DNA of 64,000 nucleotides from Canna indica (lineage: Eukaryota; Streptophyta; Magnoliopsida; Zingiberales; Cannaceae), in NCBI GenBank assembly GCA_034359265.1, contig CP136895.1, positions 48,998,001 to 49,062,000 of the forward strand, given 5' to 3'. This document shows, one piece after another, positions 63,113 through 64,000 of the stretch. Each line of letters opens with the position of its first letter. The stretch's first letter is position 1. A program made the translations under genes and the position numbers. The notes under the pieces were generated by a model that had not been told where the DNA came from, ran no database searches, and was given only the letters and a program-made list of their open reading frames with translations.

Positions 63113-63142
63113 GAGATAATGGGCAAATTGTTTTATTGGTGG

Positions 63143-64000
63143 CACTACAAAAAAAATTAGAATTAGTAACAAGCTATTTTTGCCACAGTAGTGATATACA
63201 GTGGCAAAATGATGATTCAGTGGCAAAAACGTGCTCGCCAACTGTTTGTCATGTTAGGTCTGCCGCTAAAAGTCTTTTTTGGCTTTCGTGACGAGCTTTA
63301 GCGGATTGCCACGAATTGCAATTTCTTTAGTGACAAACGAAAAAGTTAAACTATCTCCATTCAATTTGTGGCAAACTGAGCTTGCTGACATCACATATCT
63401 TTTATGATAAAATTCTTTGCCACTTATTAATAAATGTTTGTCATTATACTATCCTTTCTAGAACCTTTTTATGGCAAAAATATATTAAATTTGCTGCTAA
63501 TATCGTGTTATATATTGCCATTACATATCAAATTTGCTATAATTTTTTTTGCCACAACATGTTTGATCCTTTGTCATTGAATGTTAAAATGAATTTGCCA
63601 CTAACACGATTTCAAATTTGGATTATTGCCACTAGCACGATTTCAAATTTGGATTATTGCCACAATATCAGTGATGATTTTGCCACAACTTTGAGAATCT
63701 TGAGAATCTGTGATGAATAAATTTGCCATAAACACATAAAATTTAATAATTAACCATTCATTAATATAATAATCCACCTGCTAATTACAAAACCCATAAC
63801 TTAACAAGTATACAACCAACCACCTATAAATTGAACCATCAACGGTCCAAAATAAGTTCAATATTAATTCGAATACATCAAAAACAACATTGTCCACCAA
63901 CACAAAATACTCCAAGGTATCTAATATCCATTAAAAAAAGTTATAGTAGGTACACAAGATAGTCTATACGCCAAAAAAAACCAAACAACACTGGCCCAAT
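63143..64000 (+). mobile_element. CACTA-type transposon, left end
   Basis: Starts CACTACAAAAAAAATTAG at 63143, the classic CACTA terminal repeat form. The next 600 bases contain many copies of TTTGCCAC and GTGGCAAA in both orientations (subterminal repeats). The element continues beyond the window; no transposase coding is visible. The frame 63382-63720 is a translation of the repeats. 63725-64000 shows no gene. Confidence 0.8.

Larger units (their letters stand above)
26081..63142 (+). mobile_element. PIF/Harbinger element (Harbinger-2), split by three insertions
   Basis: Plus-strand relative of Harbinger-1. Surviving pieces: 5' repeat-rich region (26081-26407), Myb/SANT-like gene (26408-26892 plus 36580-37063), transposase exon 1 (37287-37735), an exon fragment (38961-39028), the halves of a 75-bp intron (39029-39064 and 61801-61839) and the last transposase exon (61840-62297). 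Removing gypsy-1, the truncated copia LTR and the Sirevirus leaves an element a few kb long. No terminal repeat like that at 5308 was found at either end, so both outer boundaries are approximate. Confidence 0.8.

Noticed and set aside
63382..63720. 112-codon frame near the window end
   Set aside because: Spans CACTA subterminal repeats; the His/Cys/Ile-rich pattern comes from the TTTGCCAC motif.

Overview
This window is plant nuclear DNA made almost entirely of transposable elements nested inside one another. Plant features are the Ty1/copia elements with Sirevirus traits (initiator-Met primer sites, repeated GGGGGAG tracts before the 3' LTR), Ty3/gypsy elements with 2.3-2.8 kb LTRs and a chromodomain-like integrase tail, PIF/Harbinger elements with a Myb/SANT-like second gene, CACTA elements and a Mutator-type MITE. 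The species cannot be told from what I can see. No intact host gene was found; the only host-like coding remnant is a frameshifted GRF-type zinc-finger gene near 62.4-62.75 kb.

Layout. 1-5308: a minus-strand PIF/Harbinger element (Harbinger-1) cut by the window start, with its terminal repeat at 5308 and a chimeric solo LTR (1887-3397) inside; it sits in a gypsy LTR (5312-6422). 6830-8376: head-to-head copia LTR and gag fragments. 8432-26080: one copia gag gene (copia-A) split into three pieces by a CACTA element (8697 to about 11740) and by a solo gypsy LTR (12151-25760, target duplication ATATG). That solo LTR contains a nearly complete copia element (copia-1, 13961-21410), a decayed copia element (copia-2, 21424-24689) and a fold-back MITE (25163-25631). 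26081-63142: a second Harbinger (Harbinger-2) on the plus strand, blown apart by a full gypsy element (gypsy-1, 26893-36574, duplication AACTA), a truncated copia LTR (37736-38960) and a 22.7-kb minus-strand Sirevirus-like element (39065-61795, duplication GTGTT). The Sirevirus landed inside a 75-bp transposase intron and itself holds gypsy-3 (40253-46081, TTAAA), a gag-only copia complex (about 47.1-54.4 kb, containing a solo gypsy LTR with duplication ACCTT) and gypsy-2 (57844 to about 61592). 63143-64000: the start of another CACTA element.

How the parts work together. Each autonomous-type element once carried its own set (gag, protease, integrase, reverse transcriptase and RNase H; or transposase plus Myb-like partner), but every pol or transposase set here carries stops, frameshifts or deletions. 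The closest to intact are the copia-1 gag (543 codons open) and the gypsy-1 integrase core.

The most interesting non-coding signal is in the gypsy LTRs. At least three LTR families carry tandem arrays of hairpins whose stems differ from repeat to repeat but keep pairing, and each array lies between a conserved splice donor (GTGAGTGG) and a conserved acceptor (TTTTGCAG), as if these LTRs encode a structured leader intron of about 1.4-1.7 kb. All coordinates and mismatch counts were read by eye; no alignment or database search was run.
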